NCBI GenBank assembly: GCA_004124475.1
Contig: SCKK01000001.1
Coordinates: 1 to 64,000, forward strand
Direction of reading: 5' to 3'
Length of the DNA: 64,000 bases
Origin: Fidelibacterota bacterium
GTDB lineage: Bacteria; Fidelibacterota; Marinisomatia; Marinisomatales; SCKK01
Shown here piece after piece: positions 45,529-56,300 of this stretch. The position numbers and the translations under genes are program-made. Below the pieces are notes generated by a model. It saw only the letters and a list, made by a program, of their open reading frames with translations, ran no database searches and was not told where the DNA came from. Each line of letters opens with the position of its first letter. The stretch's first letter is position 1.

Positions 45529-46689
45529 ATGAATTACAGAAAAAATTCTTTTGTGATGACTAATCCACCTGTTATAGTTAGTAAAGCAGAACAGATAATA
45601 AGAGACCTTTTTGCACAGGCAGATATCCAGATTCATGGCCAAAGACCGTGGGATTTACAGATACATAATCCCAACTTTTATACAAGAGTACTCAGGGGTG
45701 GATCACTTGCACTGGGAGAATCATATATGGATGGCTGGTGGGACTGTGAAAGTCTTGATCAGTTCTTCTATAAAGTTATCAGAGCCAATTTAAAGGAAAA
45801 AATTAAGCCCTTTTCACAATGGTTAGCCAAACTAAAGTCAAAACTAGTCAATATGCAAACCCGAACAAGAATTAAAACACTGGTTAAAAAGCATTACGAT
45901 CTAAGTAGTGATTTGTACATGTCATTTTTAGACCCTTTTAACCAGTATACCTGCGGTTATTTTAAAAATACTGAAGATCTCAACACCGCACAAGAAAAGA
46001 AACTGGACTTGATTTGTAAAAAGCTCATGATTAAATCGAAGGATAAAGTCCTGGATATCGGTTGTGGTTGGGGTGGATTTGCAAAGTTTGCAGCGGAACG
46101 GTATGGATGTCATGTAACAGGTATAACCATATCCGATGAGCAGATAAAGTATGCGAAAAAATTCTGTGATAGACTTCCAGTTACGATTATTAAATCAGAC
46201 TATAGAGATTTCAAGGGAATTTTTGACAAGGTGTTAGTATGTGGTATGATTGAACATGTGGGATACAAAAACTACAAAACTTTAATGGGAACAATTCACG
46301 ATAATTTAAAAAACGATGGTCTGTTTTTATTGCAAACAATCGGAAGAAATGATTCGACAACTTACGGCGACCCCTGGATGAGTAAGTATATATTCCCAAA
46401 TTCAATGCTCCCCTCATCGGAACAAATCACCACAGCGACAGAAGGTTTATTTGTGTTAGAGGATTGGCACAGTTTTGGATACTATTATGACGAAACAACT
46501 ATGGCTTGGTGTAAAAATTTCAAGAAAAACTGGGATCGCATCAAAGAGCACTTCAACGAACGCTTTTATAGAATGTGGACTTACTATCTACTTAGTGGAG
46601 CGGGTTCTTTCAGGTCAGGAATACAACGTTTGTGGCAAATTGTGTTTTCTAAAAATGGGATTAAAGAAGGTTATCAAAGTATCCGCTAA
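45529..46689 (+). CDS. cfa: Cyclopropane-fatty-acyl-phospholipid synthase
   Basis: This 386-aa enzyme adds a methylene group from SAM across the double bond of unsaturated phospholipid acyl chains at the inner membrane. The N-terminal region GGSLALGESYMDGWWDCESL is typical, and the SAM site is VLDIGCGWGGFAKFAAERYG. HYDLSSDLYMSFLDP, QYTCGYF and VCGMIEHVGYKNY follow, and the C-terminus contains YDETTMAWCKNF. Met10 (45556) is a possible alternative start. Confidence 0.95.
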   Translation: MNYRKNSFVMTNPPVIVSKAEQIIRDLFAQADIQIHGQRPWDLQIHNPNFYTRVLRGGSLALGESYMDGWWDCESLDQFFYKVIRANLKEKIKPFSQWLAKLKSKLVNMQTRTRIKTLVKKHYDLSSDLYMSFLDPFNQYTCGYFKNTEDLNTAQEKKLDLICKKLMIKSKDKVLDIGCGWGGFAKFAAERYGCHVTGITISDEQIKYAKKFCDRLPVTIIKSDYRDFKGIFDKVLVCGMIEHVGYKNYKTLMGTIHDNLKNDGLFLLQTIGRNDSTTYGDPWMSKYIFPNSMLPSSEQITTATEGLFVLEDWHSFGYYYDETTMAWCKNFKKNWDRIKEHFNERFYRMWTYYLLSGAGSFRSGIQRLWQIVFSKNGIKEGYQSIR

Positions 46690-46802
46690 CCCTCAAAACA
46701 ATGTGCCGGTTTCACTCACTTATTCAGCTAATTTTTAAGAAAATACTTTATTCCTCCTGATTTTCAATTAGAGCTTGTCAATTTAACTTGATTGTACCTG
46801 CC

Positions 46803-46818
46803 TCCCGAAACTTCGGGA
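46803..46818. repeat. TCCCGAAACTTCGGGA palindrome
   Basis: A CCCGAA-TTCGGG family member, followed by ATTCAGGCGGGTAGG. That is the inverted context of the 7509 copy. Confidence 0.7.
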
Positions 46819-46881
46819 TCATTCAGGCGGGTAGGAATTTTCATTTTAGACGGAATTAACAAGATATACAGGATATATTAC

Positions 46882-46899
46882 ATCCCGAAGTTTCGGGAT
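46882..46899. repeat. ATCCCGAAGTTTCGGGAT palindrome
   Basis: The 18-nt family consensus form, 64 nt from the previous copy. Confidence 0.7.
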
Positions 46900-46977
46900 A
46901 ATCATGCTCATCCTGTCTATCCAGTCAAAAGTCCGCAGAAGGCGTTAAGTACTTCAATTGGTTTCCTTCATTTTGTA

Positions 46978-47614
46978 TCAATTATCAATTGTAGGAAGTT
47001 TTTTCATCCTCCCAACCAATAAATAGACAAAAGGGGTATCTGCAACAGTCATCAACCATTTTACCACTAACTGACCTCCTATGAGTGGTAACAATGTTCT
47101 ATCACCGTAAAATGCAATGATAATAAATATATTTGTATCGAGGGTTTGGGAAAGAAATGTGGAAATATTATTTCTTAGCCAGAGATGCCGATGTTTAAAC
47201 CGTTTTTTTAAGAGATGAAATAGCCACACATCGTGGAACTGACTGATCAGATAAGCTATTATGCTGGCGATGGTGATTCGTGTTGTCGATCCCAAAATAG
47301 CGGCAAATTCCTGTTCTTTATTCCAACAAAGGTGCAGATGGCCATATCAGGGACAATTGAATTAATCCATAAACAACCACCAGGTTAAGAAAACCTCCCA
47401 GAACCATACAGTTTGCTTTTTCCTTTCCTTATAATTCGCTGACGGTATCGGTCATAAGGAAAGTTATGGAATAAGCAAGGACACCCGCTGGAAAAACGAA
47501 GGGTCCGAGTATTGCAATCTTGCCGACAAGAACAGAAGCAATCACAAGTGCGCCTAAAAATATAGATGTAAGAAAAATAAAGGCTGTATTTCTCGTCAAA
47601 ATAATTATCCCCAT
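46978..47614 (-). pseudogene. yhhQ: Queuosine precursor transporter (YhhQ family), broken
   Basis: The N-terminal part (47429-47614) encodes LGALVIASVLVGKIAILGPF and then FPAGVLAYSITFLMTDTVSE, the YhhQ signature. It meets an in-frame TAA at the position of a Tyr. After a further frameshift near 47345, the C-terminal part (46978-47295) reads ASIIAYLISQFHDVWLFHLL and so on. The family imports queuine, preQ0 or preQ1. queF lies 1.7 kb away on the same strand. Confidence 0.78.
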
Positions 47615-47705
47615 GTTTTAATCCAATTTCTTTTGGGTTAAATTACTATTAGCAAGATGAATTTTTTTAAACTTATAATCTGAAAATGTCAACAGCTATT
47701 ATAAA

Positions 47706-48851
47706 ATGAAAATTCGCACCATTACCACGGGGATCACTTTTAATTCTGGGATAGACGTTGAAAAAATCGAGCAAGTCGCTGAATTCAATCAACAGGCAAA
47801 AAAACAATTTGAACAGAATGGATACGAAATTCAAACAACCAGGATCGCCACTAATTCCTGGGAAGAATACCTGTCTGACCTTCATTATAATAAAGTATTG
47901 GAGGAAATCACAAAAATTGAAAATAACTGTAAACGTTATGATGTAGATAACTTTAATATTGGTTATTCCCAATCACCTGGACTAATCAAATTGATTCCAC
48001 AAATAATTACTAATTCACCAATAATATCTTGCTCCACTAAAATTGGAGATAGCGAAAAGGGAATGGATGATCGTGCAATTCGAGCGAGCGCAGAGGTGAT
48101 TAAACAACTATCAGAAACGACTCCAGGGGGGCTTGGCAATTTCCAGTATTGTGCCTGGGTAAACTGTCCACCTGGAATCCCCTTTTTCCCCACAGCTTAT
48201 CATAAAGGTGAGACATCTTTCGGGATTGGATTGGAGTGTAGCGACCTTGTAATGAAAACATTTTCCCACTCTAAGGATTTGAATGAAGCGTCTGAACTAC
48301 TGGATGAAATTTTGGAGAAAGAATTTTCAGAGGTTGCTGCCATTGCAGAAAATGTAGAAAAAATATTCGATATTCCATTCCGTGGAATAGATACGTCTAT
48401 TGCCCCTTCTTTAGATCCCAAAGAAAGTATTGCTTATGCTTATGAAAAATTTGGGATTGATAAATTTGGTCATGCAGGGACCCTCACCTTATCCTCTCTT
48501 ATCACACAAGTCATCAAACAACTTTCTGTCAAAACAACCGGTTTCTGCGGACTCATGCTGCCTGTAAGTGAAGACGTCGGATTGGCTGAGCGGGTCAGTG
48601 AAGGGACTCTCAATCTTTCCAATTTATTGCTGTATTCCTCAGTGTGTGGGACAGGATTGGACACTATTCCCATCCCTGGTGACACAAGCATTGATAAGAT
48701 CGAAGCTATTCTTAGGGATGTAGCAACACTTGCCATTCAATTGAACAAGCCTCTATCCGCCAGACTGCTTCCTGTTCCTGGGAAAAAAGCCGGTGAAATG
48801 ACTTCTTTTGACTCTCCCTACATGGTGGAGAGTAAAATTATGGACGTTTGA
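47706..48851 (+). CDS. DUF711 family protein
   Basis: This 381-aa protein of the DUF711/UPF0210 family has no established function. Family features include RAIRASAEVIKQLSETTPGG, NCPPGIPFFPTAYH and PFRGIDTSIAPSLDP. FGHAGTLTLSSLITQVIK and GFCGLMLPVSEDVGLAERV are also seen. The length is a little short against the usual 400-450 residues but without an obvious gap. The cytoplasm is the likely location. Confidence 0.85.
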   Translation: MKIRTITTGITFNSGIDVEKIEQVAEFNQQAKKQFEQNGYEIQTTRIATNSWEEYLSDLHYNKVLEEITKIENNCKRYDVDNFNIGYSQSPGLIKLIPQIITNSPIISCSTKIGDSEKGMDDRAIRASAEVIKQLSETTPGGLGNFQYCAWVNCPPGIPFFPTAYHKGETSFGIGLECSDLVMKTFSHSKDLNEASELLDEILEKEFSEVAAIAENVEKIFDIPFRGIDTSIAPSLDPKESIAYAYEKFGIDKFGHAGTLTLSSLITQVIKQLSVKTTGFCGLMLPVSEDVGLAERVSEGTLNLSNLLLYSSVCGTGLDTIPIPGDTSIDKIEAILRDVATLAIQLNKPLSARLLPVPGKKAGEMTSFDSPYMVESKIMDV

Positions 48852-48992
48852 TCATTTGATCTCCGAGTAAAAAGAATTTTGAATGGGTTGTTCCGACATA
48901 TCATTTTTGTTTTACCATAATCTTTGTAAATTCCCCGTGAACGGGTTTACTATTCCCCAATAGGAATATGAAATAACAAAGGAGGAGAAGTC

Positions 48993-49172
48993 ATGAATGA
49001 ACAAATCGTAAAAGCATCCTGGATTGTGGCAGCCGTATTTGTGCTCGCCGGGGTTGTAAGCAAACTGGCTGGATTGGATATTCTAACTGTTCAAAACAAC
49101 ATCAATTATTTCCACGCTGCTAACACTGCCCTGCTATTTGGCATACTATTTTCGCTCCAGAAAAAAGGGTGA
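48993..49172 (+). CDS. 59-aa small membrane protein
   Basis: ATG at 48993 is preceded by AAAGGAGGAG, a strong ribosome binding site. The product has one long hydrophobic segment (about residues 9-30, KASWIVAAVFVLAGVVSKLA) and a second moderate one near 43-55. It resembles short uncharacterised inner-membrane proteins with two segments. No family name can be given. Confidence 0.65.
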   Translation: MNEQIVKASWIVAAVFVLAGVVSKLAGLDILTVQNNINYFHAANTALLFGILFSLQKKG

Positions 49173-49303
49173 TCCCCTTTTAAAAAAGACAGTTACAAAG
49201 AGCTAATATAGCGGAAGGTTTTTCTTTTATTAATAAAGAGAAAGACGTGACAGGATTTCATACCACCTTGGACAAAGATGCCGAAGTGTTGAATGGCAGT
49301 GGG

Positions 49304-49699
49304 TTACTCTGAATTAATATTCCCTTCTATACAAGTTGAATTGAACCCGCCTCGAATATTGTAAACGGTAGTAACCCGAATTCGATTCGTTTCCAGGATC
49401 GACTTTAAATCAGAATAAATGCGTTTGGTGACCGCTTCCTGATAAATTCCCACATTCCGGAAACTGATGAAATAATATTTGAGACTTTTGAGTTCCACAC
49501 ACTTCCCTCCATCGGGGTAATATTCGATTTTCACATAAGCCAGATCGGGTAGTCCACTAAATGGACAAACAGCACTGAATTCATCTGTTTCCGTTGTGAT
49601 ATATTGATTGGGACTATCGAATTCAAAGGTCTCTAAAAAATCAGTTTGAATGTGACTCTCATCTAAAAAGTCGAATGATTTTCCTTCTGCTTTCGCCAT
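49304..49699 (-). CDS. queF: NADPH-dependent preQ1 synthase
   Basis: QueF reduces preQ0 to preQ1 in queuosine synthesis. This 131-aa unimodular form has the catalytic Cys in [13 protein letters not shown] and the QueF signature with Glu-Leu-Lys-Ser in [17 protein letters not shown]. The usual C-terminal VYNIRGGF follows. The broken yhhQ-like gene on the same strand suggests preQ1 precursor uptake was once encoded nearby. Confidence 0.95.
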   Translation of the reverse strand: MAKAEGKSFDFLDESHIQTDFLETFEFDSPNQYITTETDEFSAVCPFSGLPDLAYVKIEYYPDGGKCVELKSLKYYFISFRNVGIYQEAVTKRIYSDLKSILETNRIRVTTVYNIRGGFNSTCIEGNINSE

Positions 49700-50295
49700 A
49701 ATATTCTCTCCGTTTAACCTAAAGTATTTGAATTACTTATAGTCTTGTCATTTCTCCAACGATCTGTGGAATGGGTTCTCCTATATGGACTCCTCTTGTG
49801 GAAACCCAGAATCCTTACCTTATCTTCTGCCATAATAATACAAACTTAGACTCATGATAACAACTTTGTCTCTATTAATTTTCTTCATCATTATTAACAT
49901 ACAAGGATTCTTTGGATAATCTATCCCGAAACTTCGGGATAGTGGGGTAAGGGAGTACAGACTGTCCCCCCGACCCCGACTTGTCGGGGGGGGGTTGGGA
50001 ACTGTATTAGGGAGCGGATTGGGGTATCTTTACGGTAAATAATCCGGATTGTACCAATTATTATTCTCTTTTACTTTTACAAAATATAATTTTTAACTAA
50101 GAATGATGTATAAAGTCGATGGATAAAATTCACCGTAATTGTCAATATAGAAAGTTATAAGATTCCTGAGAAAAATTCTGCACTTTTTGTATTTTCTCCT
50201 AATATTTATTTTTGTTGATGAATTTTATTAATAAATTAACAGCCGATTTTTAGAGTATTCTACCTATCAAAGAGATAACATATAGGAGTTATAAA
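49700..50295. other. Long spacer before the cytochrome operon
   Basis: About 595 nt without a supported gene. It contains the palindrome at 49923-49940 and a GC hairpin near 49964-49989 (CCCCCCGACCCCGA / TCGGGGGGGG). The last 100 nt are AT-rich and probably hold the promoter, with GGAG before the ATG. Confidence 0.5.
49923..49940. repeat. ATCCCGAAACTTCGGGAT palindrome
   Basis: A further perfect copy of the CCCGAA-TTCGGG family. It stands between queF and the cytochrome operon. Confidence 0.7.
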
Positions 50296-51882
50296 ATGAT
50301 TACAACAAAGTCAAGGACAATACATTACTGGTTGATTGTGGGGTTAATTTTTATCTGTTTTCAGAAGATTTCAGCAATCCCCGCTTTTGCAAAGAAATAT
50401 GGAAAACCGTGTCAAACTTGTCACGTTACGGAACCCAAATTAAATGCTTTTGGTGAACTTTTTCGTATCAATGGATATCAGTTAAGGGGTACTGAAGAAG
50501 ATACACCTCCCTGGGCTGTTGAAAATGTACAACTCTCAGGAATGCTTCACGAGATGTTTGTTACTCGGGAAATTTCCAACAACATGGCTGCGGTCCCTCC
50601 TCCGGGTATTCCATCAGGGAAATCTTATAAAGTAAATTCCTTTAGAGATATGGGCGGTCATCTTTGGATGGCTGGTTCTTTAGGAAGGAAATTATCCTTT
50701 TTTGCAACCCTTGGTATTGAATCTGAACTCGATATAAGTAACGGTCGCTTTGGGTCCGAAACCCACGTTCATTGGGATCAGGCTTTCTTTCAGTATAATA
50801 ATATGTTCAATTCCTGGGCTCATCTTACATCGATAAAATTCGGATTGTTTGAACTGGAATTACCCTTCTCCGCTTTAAGGAACCTCGGATCTGCAATAGC
50901 GCCATACGAGGTTTATGACATTCGCGGAGTGAAAGGCGCTGCAAAGTTAGGTGCGACCCAAATGGGAACGTCATTTAATGGGCTATCTCATTTTGGGGTC
51001 AGTTCCATTCGATATGAACTGGCAATGATTAATGGAACCAATGGAAATTTTGATTCCAATGTGGAATTTGATTTCTATAGTCGGATAGCGCTAGCAAGGT
51101 TATTTGATAAATTTCTCCACCGGGTACAAGTCGGATTTCTATACTATTCAGGAACCCAAAATTTAAAGGATTTACCCGGGAATCCGTTTCCTAATTCGGC
51201 AATGCTGGAATATTGGCAGATTGATTCGCTCTTTCTTGAATTCAATGAGGACCCCCTAAATGTTCACATTGATCCTGAAAATTCCAACTTTAACCGATGG
51301 GGAGTGGATGGTTCAATTGATTTTGAATTGGCTGGTTATCCCATAAATATCTATGGACAATATTTGGTTGGGCACGATGATGATATTGATATGACAAACC
51401 TAAAAATGCCTCACCTGGGTTCCGAAGGTGAAGGAGACGGCGACGATCATGGAGATCATTTAGCTAAAATTCTTAGCAGTGAAGATAAATGGGTCACCCG
51501 CCCTTTTGATTATTCCGGCGGTTTTATTGGCGTTGATGTAGTATTAAAACCGGCAAAACTTTTTTTTACCCCAAGATTCGATTGGATCTCAGTAAGCAAT
51601 CAATGGACAGACGAAATAGATGGACGTCGTCCTCGTGGTGATGATAAAATGATTTGGAATATGACAAATAAACTGTCGGAATATTCCAGGTATATATTAG
51701 GATTACGCTATCATCCCATAATGCCACTTACGATTACTTTTGAGTGGGGTTTTCAAGAAAACCTGTTCGGATTTCCTGAACCTGATGAAGCTATGTACAA
51801 CCCCGCTTGGGTCGCCGGTATGGGACGTGTAGTCGATATTGATTCGAACTGGTTTATGATAATGGTAATGTTCGTATTTTAA
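50296..51882 (+). CDS. Outer-membrane monohaem cytochrome-porin fusion (Cyc2-like)
   Basis: This 528-aa protein has a signal peptide (residues 1-27) ending at AIPAFAKKYGKPCQTCH, with one haem motif (CQTCH, 39-43). KLNAFGELFRINGY follows. The order AxPxFA-xx-G-xx-CxxCH-xxx-P-LNAFG is very close to the N-terminus of the Cyc2 iron-oxidising cytochrome-porins. The rest (about 100-528) alternates aromatic and polar residues with beta-barrel-like strands and ends in MVMFVF. It is the first gene of an operon with a dihaem cytochrome. An electron conduit across the outer membrane is inferred; iron oxidation is not shown. Confidence 0.82.
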   Translation: MITTKSRTIHYWLIVGLIFICFQKISAIPAFAKKYGKPCQTCHVTEPKLNAFGELFRINGYQLRGTEEDTPPWAVENVQLSGMLHEMFVTREISNNMAAVPPPGIPSGKSYKVNSFRDMGGHLWMAGSLGRKLSFFATLGIESELDISNGRFGSETHVHWDQAFFQYNNMFNSWAHLTSIKFGLFELELPFSALRNLGSAIAPYEVYDIRGVKGAAKLGATQMGTSFNGLSHFGVSSIRYELAMINGTNGNFDSNVEFDFYSRIALARLFDKFLHRVQVGFLYYSGTQNLKDLPGNPFPNSAMLEYWQIDSLFLEFNEDPLNVHIDPENSNFNRWGVDGSIDFELAGYPINIYGQYLVGHDDDIDMTNLKMPHLGSEGEGDGDDHGDHLAKILSSEDKWVTRPFDYSGGFIGVDVVLKPAKLFFTPRFDWISVSNQWTDEIDGRRPRGDDKMIWNMTNKLSEYSRYILGLRYHPIMPLTITFEWGFQENLFGFPEPDEAMYNPAWVAGMGRVVDIDSNWFMIMVMFVF

Positions 51883-51895
51883 TCAGGAGAAAATA

Positions 51896-52636
51896 ATGAT
51901 GAAAAATAATATAGTTATATCCGTTTTGATATTTTGTTTCTCTATTTTGGTAGCTGAAGACGATATTATTAAAAAAGGTGAACAGATCTACATAATCAGC
52001 TGTGCAGTCTGTCATGGTCTTTCTGGGAAGGGAGATGGAATTGTAGCCGGAAATTTAATAGTAAAACCCCGGGATTTTACCAGCGGAAAATACAAGGTAA
52101 GATCCACATCCTCCGGACAAATTCCTCTAGATCAGGATCTTTATCAGACTATAGGTTTCGGCATGGGACATGATAATACGATGCCGGGGTGGTCCCATTT
52201 AAGGTCAGATGAGAAGGAAGCGTTAGTACAGTATATAAAAACTTTTTCCGACAAATTTTCCAATGGTGAAGAAATCAATATTGTTCCCATTCCTCCAAGA
52301 AAACCCAGCACTCCGGAAAGTGTGAATGCGGGGCGTAGATGGTACAATGACATCGAATGCTGGAAATGTCATGGTATGGGAGGTCATGGCGATGGTCCCA
52401 GTACACCTACTTTGAAGGATGATTGGGGGTATAAAATTGTACCACCGGATTTATCGAAACCGTGGCTTTTCGTGGGTGGATCTGAACCTGAAGATATTTA
52501 TCGGACGTTAGTTACAGGTCTCGACGGTAGTGCAATGCCGGCAATTGAAGGTTTGATCACCGAGGACGATAATTGGGATCTTGTCAACTTTTTAATGCAT
52601 GAGTTTATCGACCAAGGTAAACGCGCGCCTCGTTAA
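51896..52636 (+). CDS. Dihaem c-type cytochrome, periplasmic
   Basis: This 246-aa protein has a signal peptide (about 1-20). There are two cytochrome c domains with haem motifs CAVCH (36-40) and CWKCH (155-159). Distal Met ligands are likely in NTMPGWSHL (about 96) and DGSAMPAIEGL. GKGDGIVA and GGHGDGPST follow the haem motifs, as in class I small cytochromes. AGGAG precedes the start, which lies 14 nt after the cytochrome-porin gene, so the two are co-transcribed and likely exchange electrons. Confidence 0.92.
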   Translation: MMKNNIVISVLIFCFSILVAEDDIIKKGEQIYIISCAVCHGLSGKGDGIVAGNLIVKPRDFTSGKYKVRSTSSGQIPLDQDLYQTIGFGMGHDNTMPGWSHLRSDEKEALVQYIKTFSDKFSNGEEINIVPIPPRKPSTPESVNAGRRWYNDIECWKCHGMGGHGDGPSTPTLKDDWGYKIVPPDLSKPWLFVGGSEPEDIYRTLVTGLDGSAMPAIEGLITEDDNWDLVNFLMHEFIDQGKRAPR

Positions 52637-52671
52637 TTATAAACATCATTCATTAATAAGGAAAACAAATA

Positions 52672-53142
52672 ATGAAGAAAACAACAATACTATCTGCTGT
52701 TTTATTGACCGGCTTAGTCTTTATGTCTTGCGAAGATGATAAAGATGAATTTTCCGGAATATTGGAGGTAACGGTTATTTTTGATGACGCCGAAAAAGGG
52801 TCGGATGATATGATCATGGCATTTCTTTGGAAAGGATCATCTTTCACATCAGCCAAAGACGCCGGAACCGTTGACTCCTATATGTTTAGTTTTGGCACCG
52901 ATACAGTAATCACACAAACGGCATCAATTCAATTAGAGGACTTATCTGAAGGTTCTTACTACTTTGGTATTTTCGAATCACACGATATGGATTTTGATGA
53001 ACATTCTGAAGCCATGGGCTATTATTGTGCTGATTCAACAAATACTACAGGATCTGCTAACCCTACAGCTATTACTCTCGATTCGGATAATGAGCATCAA
53101 ACAATTTCATTGACGATTACTCACCACGGTGATCATCAATAA
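52672..53142 (+). CDS. Lipoprotein of unknown function in the cytochrome operon
   Basis: This 156-aa protein has a lipobox signal peptide (LVFMSC, Cys about 20). The mature part is very acidic with several His residues at the end (HHGDHQ) and looks beta-rich, as in small carbohydrate-binding-like or DUF-type lipoproteins. No family is recognised. It starts 36 nt after the dihaem cytochrome and appears to close the operon. Confidence 0.75.
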   Translation: MKKTTILSAVLLTGLVFMSCEDDKDEFSGILEVTVIFDDAEKGSDDMIMAFLWKGSSFTSAKDAGTVDSYMFSFGTDTVITQTASIQLEDLSEGSYYFGIFESHDMDFDEHSEAMGYYCADSTNTTGSANPTAITLDSDNEHQTISLTITHHGDHQ

Positions 53143-53156
53143 GATTAATAACTTTT

Positions 53157-53293
53157 ACCTAAATTGAGCGATTTGCGTAGGATAAGTTGTCAACTTGTCC
53201 TCGTGATAAGACGTAATATCTTTAGTAATGATAACAACCAATTAAGTATATATATGTTCTTTAATAATTGGCATAAAATCGCTCAATTTAGGT
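53157..53293. repeat. Perfect 18-bp inverted repeat pair between convergent genes
   Basis: ACCTAAATTGAGCGATTT at 53157-53174 and its exact complement at 53276-53293 enclose 101 nt. The enclosed part has CCAATTAA/TTAATAATTGG arms. It lies between the lipoprotein gene and the convergent 5-oxoprolinase gene. It may be a terminator-like or miniature mobile structure. Confidence 0.6.
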
Positions 53294-53309
53294 TCAAGAA
53301 AAAAATCTA

Positions 53310-56300
53310 TTAACCATCCTTCCTCCCAAATCCCCCTCCCCCCGGTGTCTTAATTACAATCGTTTCACCGGGATTCACTATTCGCTCCACTTTTCCCCCA
53401 AGATTGATGTATGTTCCATCATTCTTTATCAGGATGTTTTTCCCTTTAGCACCGGGACTCCCTCCTGCCATCCCATAGGGGGGATATTTTCTCCGTTCGG
53501 AAAGAATGGATATCTTCCGGGGTTGAAGGAACCTGATCTTCCTAATCGTCCCGTCACCTCCCTTATATTTCCCCTTGCCTCCTGATCTATTACGGATAGC
53601 GAAACTTTCCAGCCGCAATTCCGGGTACCGCTGTTCCAACACTTCCGGATCGGTGATTCGGGTGTTTGTCATGTGCACCTGCACCGCTGAGGCTCCCGGA
53701 TGACCCATGGTTGCGCCTGAGCCCCCTGCAATGGTTTCGTAGTACTGCTTTCCTTTTCCATCCGCTCTACCGAAGAGAAAATTGTTCATAGTCCCCTGGG
53801 AAGCTGCCGCAATCCCCAAGGAGCCCAAAAGCACATCCACGACCCGCTGGGATGTCTCCACATTCCCGCCCACAACAGCTGCATCAGAAGATGGATTCAA
53901 TAAGCATCTATCAGGAATGCGAATATCTATGGGATCCAAGCAGCCTGAATTCAAAGGAATATCTTCGTCAATCAAGGTGCGGAAAACATAAAGGACAGCC
54001 GCTTTTGTTACCGCTACAGGAGCATTCAGATTACCAGACATCTGATGATCTGTCCCCTCAAAATCAACGATCACCCTGCACGTATTAGGAGACTTACCAT
54101 CCCAGGTTATTGAAATTTTTACCGCTATTTTCGAACCGTTATCCAGATAATCTTCAAAATAATTCTCATACTTCTTACGATCACCTAAGTAGATAGCCAA
54201 TGCATCTCTCATGGCTTCAGCGGCATTATCCCGGATATGATCCATGTAGGCGTGAACCGTGTTAAGGCTGTATTTATCCACTAACCGCCTCAATTCCCGT
54301 TCGCCATTCCGAATAGCCGCTATCTGTGCTTTGAGATCTGAAATCCGCTCATCAATATTTCTTGCAGGATAGGGACCCGAAAGAAGCAGTTCTCTCACTT
54401 CTTTTTCTCTAAACCGGTTATCTCTGACCAATAAAAAATTGTCAATCACAATTCCTTCTTCCGCCAGATTTTTCCCAAATGGAGGCATGGATCCGGGTGT
54501 AATTCCACCGATGTCGGCATGATGACCCCGGTTAGCAGTGTAAAAAATAGGATGGTTATCCTCCCCGAATATAGGGGCAATGACTGTTACATCCGGAAGG
54601 TGGGATCCACCCCGGTGAGGATTGTTCATCATATAAATATCCCCACGCTTCATCTTTCCCTGATTATCACGAATAATGGATTTGACTGATTCCCCCATAG
54701 CGCCTAAATGAACAGGTATGTGAGGGGCATTCGCCACGAGGTTCCCCTCATAATCAAAGATGGCACAGGAAAAGTCCAGCCTTTCCTTGATATTGACGGA
54801 ATGGGCACTGTTTTCGAGTGTATAACCCATCTGTTCAGCTACACTCATAAATAGATGATTAAAAACTTCCAGCATGACAGGGTCTCTTTCCCCGCTGACT
54901 ATTTCCGTTTCCACCTTCGTCTGCGTCAAAACTAAATGACCGAATTTATTCAGACTTACTGAAAAACCCGGTTCCACAACCGTGGTGGAATAATCCTCTA
55001 CTACAATGACAGGACCTTGAATCTGCGTATGAACGTCGATCTCCTCCCTTTTATAAACGGGAGTGGGAGTCGCCCGCTTACTCCAATAAACCTCCACAAT
55101 ACCGATAGGATTTAAGGGACGATTTTGTTGTGTAACAGTACCCTGTGTATATCTTAAACTATCCATACCCTTTTGATTCTCTTCAAAGTGTCTAAAATCA
55201 TCCCCCTTTCCAATCACCTCCACCCGGAGATTCACCAACTCTAAAGGCGTTTCGGATGGATCAAAACCATAATGCTGCTGGTAAACAGAAAAAAATGTTT
55301 GTTCTAACTCACGGATGGATTGAACAAAAGGGATGGAAAGATAAGAGTCGGTCCCCATAGGTCTCAAGTCGAGAAACCGAGAGACAACAATTTTATCTTT
55401 CGGAATATTTTTCTTACGAAGATCTTCAATTAGAGGTTGCTCAAGTCGACTAAATTCTTTATCCAAGATTTGAAAACTCTGACTATCCATCTTTTTTATA
55501 ACAGAAGTCGCTGCATATTGGAGATGATCTGCCATGGCTATTCCGTAAGCCGATAAAAGTCCTGCTAGTGGGTGAATAATGATGGTTCGTATACCCAATA
55601 TTTTTGCAATGGCGCAGGCATGTTGGGCAGCAGCGCCCCCAAAACAGATAAGAGAATGTTGCCGAATATCAAACCCTCTTGACACAGAAATTTCCTTGAT
55701 GGCTTTTGCCATCGTTTCGTTGGCAATTTTCACAAAACCGAGGGCAACTTCCACAGGTGTGAATTGATGATTTAACCGGTTATTGATAGTCCGTGTAATT
55801 TCTTCAAATTTTCTCACCACAATTTCCCTGTCCACCTGATCATTTTGTGAATCACCAAAAGTAGACGGGAAGTAGTCCGGAATTATCCTCCCGAGCAACA
55901 CATTGGCATCGGTGAGGGTTAGTGGGCCTCCTCTCCCATAGCACACAGGACCGGGAATTGCTCCTGCCGATTCAGGACCTACACGCAGTTTTTGTCCATC
56001 AAACCAGAGAATAGATCCCCCGCCGGCTGCCACGGTATTCACACTCAAACTGGGCACCTGAAATTGAATTCCACCTATTTCCATTTCGTAAGCTTTTTCA
56101 TAGGCTCCCCCAAATCGGGAGACATCCGTGGACGTCCCTCCCATATCAAACCCGATGGACTCTTCTAAATCGTTAACCCTTGCTACGGCAGCAGACCCAA
56201 TAACACCTCCCGCCGGACCAGAAAAAATAGCATCCTTCCCCGTGAATGATCCTGCATCCGTAATGCCACCCGAACTTTGCATAAATTCCAGGGGAATCTT

